6,634 bases of DNA, from positions 1 to 6,634 of the forward strand of contig JAAXUU010000076.1 of the NCBI GenBank assembly GCA_013335845.1. The letters run 5' to 3'. This stretch comes from Actinomycetota bacterium. Lineage in GTDB: Bacteria; Actinomycetota; Coriobacteriia; Coriobacteriales; RUG844. The position numbers and the translations under genes were made by a program. Within the stretch, counting starts at the first letter, position 1; the number at the start of each line of letters is the position of its first letter. This document shows positions 6,330-6,634 of the stretch, piece after piece. A model generated the notes under the pieces. The model searched no databases. It was not told the DNA's origin and worked only from the letters and a program-made list of their open reading frames with translations.

Positions 6330-6548
6330 GCAGAATGCAATCGCGAGCTGCATCGATCACCGGGATTTCCGGTCATCAGTGAAGAGCAACGGCATGTGTG
6401 CACGTCTCGAGTATGAGGCGTGCACCGCTTTGCGCGGTAGGAATCGAAACCGCGCCGCCGCTTCAAGTCCTGCGTGAGTATGGAATCAAGGAATTCAAAG
6501 CTCGCGAGGCTGGTTGATGCGGTCAAACGTACACTCACAGCCCTTTAG
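6322..6548 (+). pseudogene. rpiB: Decayed ribose-5-phosphate isomerase B gene (internal deletion and frameshifts)
   Basis: I see no intact gene between sua5 and the right edge, but pieces resembling RpiB (ribose-5-phosphate/ribulose-5-phosphate isomerase) occur in order. A TTG at 6322, overlapping the sua5 stop with AGGGAAG 6 bases before it, opens TEQNAIASCIDHRDF, like the RpiB start IAxGCDHxGF. The same frame then gives MCARLEYEACTALRGRNRN (6394-6452), like the GIRA...A.L.R.HND region. A second frame (6437-6514) gives VGIETAPPLQVLREYGIKEF, compare VGLELA...QYEGG near the E. coli C-terminus. A third frame (6495-6548) gives ARLVDAVKRTL, like the tail RHxxRVxxI. The region spans about 76 codons against about 150 in the family; the middle, with the catalytic Cys and the GTGxG phosphate site, is missing. 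rpiB near sua5 is a known order. Comparisons are from memory, so the call is moderate. The alternative is non-coding spacer. Confidence 0.5.
6359..6455 (+). other. Three consecutive hairpins inside the rpiB remnant
   Basis: ACCGG-GATTT-CCGGT occupies 6359-6373. An 11-base stem with one G-T pair is formed by 6398-6408 and 6415-6425, with loop GAGTAT. GCGCGGT (6432-6438) pairs with ACCGCGC (6449-6455) over a 10-base loop. None is followed by a T run, so they are not intrinsic terminators. They could fold at the 3' end of the operon mRNA or be by-products of GC-rich former coding sequence. Confidence 0.35.
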
Positions 6549-6563
6549 AACCCCTCTTGGATA

Positions 6564-6598
6564 TATGGATACAATCCATACCTCCGCTGCGTTATAAT
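6564..6598 (+). promoter_or_regulatory. Promoter with overlapping palindromic operator candidate for the next gene
   Basis: A perfect -10 box TATAAT lies at 6593-6598, which would start RNA near 6605. The place of the -35 box (about 6570-6575) is poor in consensus and is covered by the perfect inverted repeat TATGGAT-ACA-ATCCATA (6564-6580). A dyad of two 7-base arms over the -35 region is typical of a dimeric regulator site. The regulator cannot be named. Confidence 0.55.
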
Positions 6599-6631
6599 CA
6601 GCTCATATATTCAGGAGAGAAGGGACGAAGA

Positions 6632-6634
6632 ATG
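6632..6634 (+). CDS. Start codon of the next gene (only the ATG is inside the window)
   Basis: AAGGGA (6620-6625) stands 7 bases before an ATG that ends the window, and a promoter lies 34 bases upstream of it. A gene therefore probably begins here on the plus strand. Its product cannot be told from one codon. glyA often follows rpiB in Gram-positive genomes, but that is only a guess from gene order. Confidence 0.45.

Noticed and set aside
5945..6538. Minus-strand open frame opposite the sua5 end and the rpiB remnant
   Set aside because: It has shadow-like composition and opposes a confident gene over most of its length.
6330..6631. tRNA, RNase P RNA, SRP RNA or tmRNA in the GC-rich stems after sua5
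   Set aside because: There is no cloverleaf with a T-loop, no conserved RNase P core and no tmRNA or SRP signature; rpiB-like peptides explain the stretch better.

Overview
The window is chromosomal housekeeping DNA from a bacterium, probably a Coriobacteriia-like anaerobic member of the Actinomycetota. That placement is inference. It rests on moderately high GC by eye, strong Shine-Dalgarno sites, a MenA-type menaquinone prenyltransferase, the prfA-prmC-sua5 gene order, and an unusual RF1 C-terminus ([16 protein letters not shown]). No marker gene fixes the genus, and a Gram-positive relative outside this class is possible. I see no CRISPR array, transposase, phage gene, tRNA or rRNA.

Left part, minus strand. 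A pyrimidine-salvage pair lies here: upp (uracil phosphoribosyltransferase, 1158 to 529) followed by uraA (uracil permease, 424 to beyond the left edge). Its promoter has a perfect TATAAT, and a small hairpin plus T7 tract lies right at the predicted mRNA 5' end. Upstream of it, also on the minus strand, is menA (2223 to 1327).

Middle, plus strand. Divergent from menA is a lipoprotein substrate-binding protein of the NMT1/THI5/SsuA type (2482 to 3489). Its leader is rich in palindromes, and it ends at a convincing intrinsic terminator. No transporter ATPase or permease gene is present in the window. The region between menA and this gene (2224-2481) holds control elements only.

Right part, plus strand. 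A translation-quality operon follows: prfA (RF1), prmC (methylates the RF1 GGQ glutamine) and sua5/tsaC (threonylcarbamoyl-AMP synthase for the tRNA t6A modification). prmC starts on the base after the prfA stop codon. The 302 bases after sua5 hold no intact gene. Pieces of a ribose-5-phosphate isomerase B (rpiB) can be read there in the right order, but in three frames and without the central half, so I call a decayed rpiB. The window ends with a new promoter (TATAAT next to a perfect 7-3-7 palindrome) and the ATG of an unseen next gene.

Nothing here amounts to a clearly new system. The most notable items are the rpiB relic, the palindromic operator candidate at the right edge, the compact upp leader hairpin, and the substrate-binding protein without partners.
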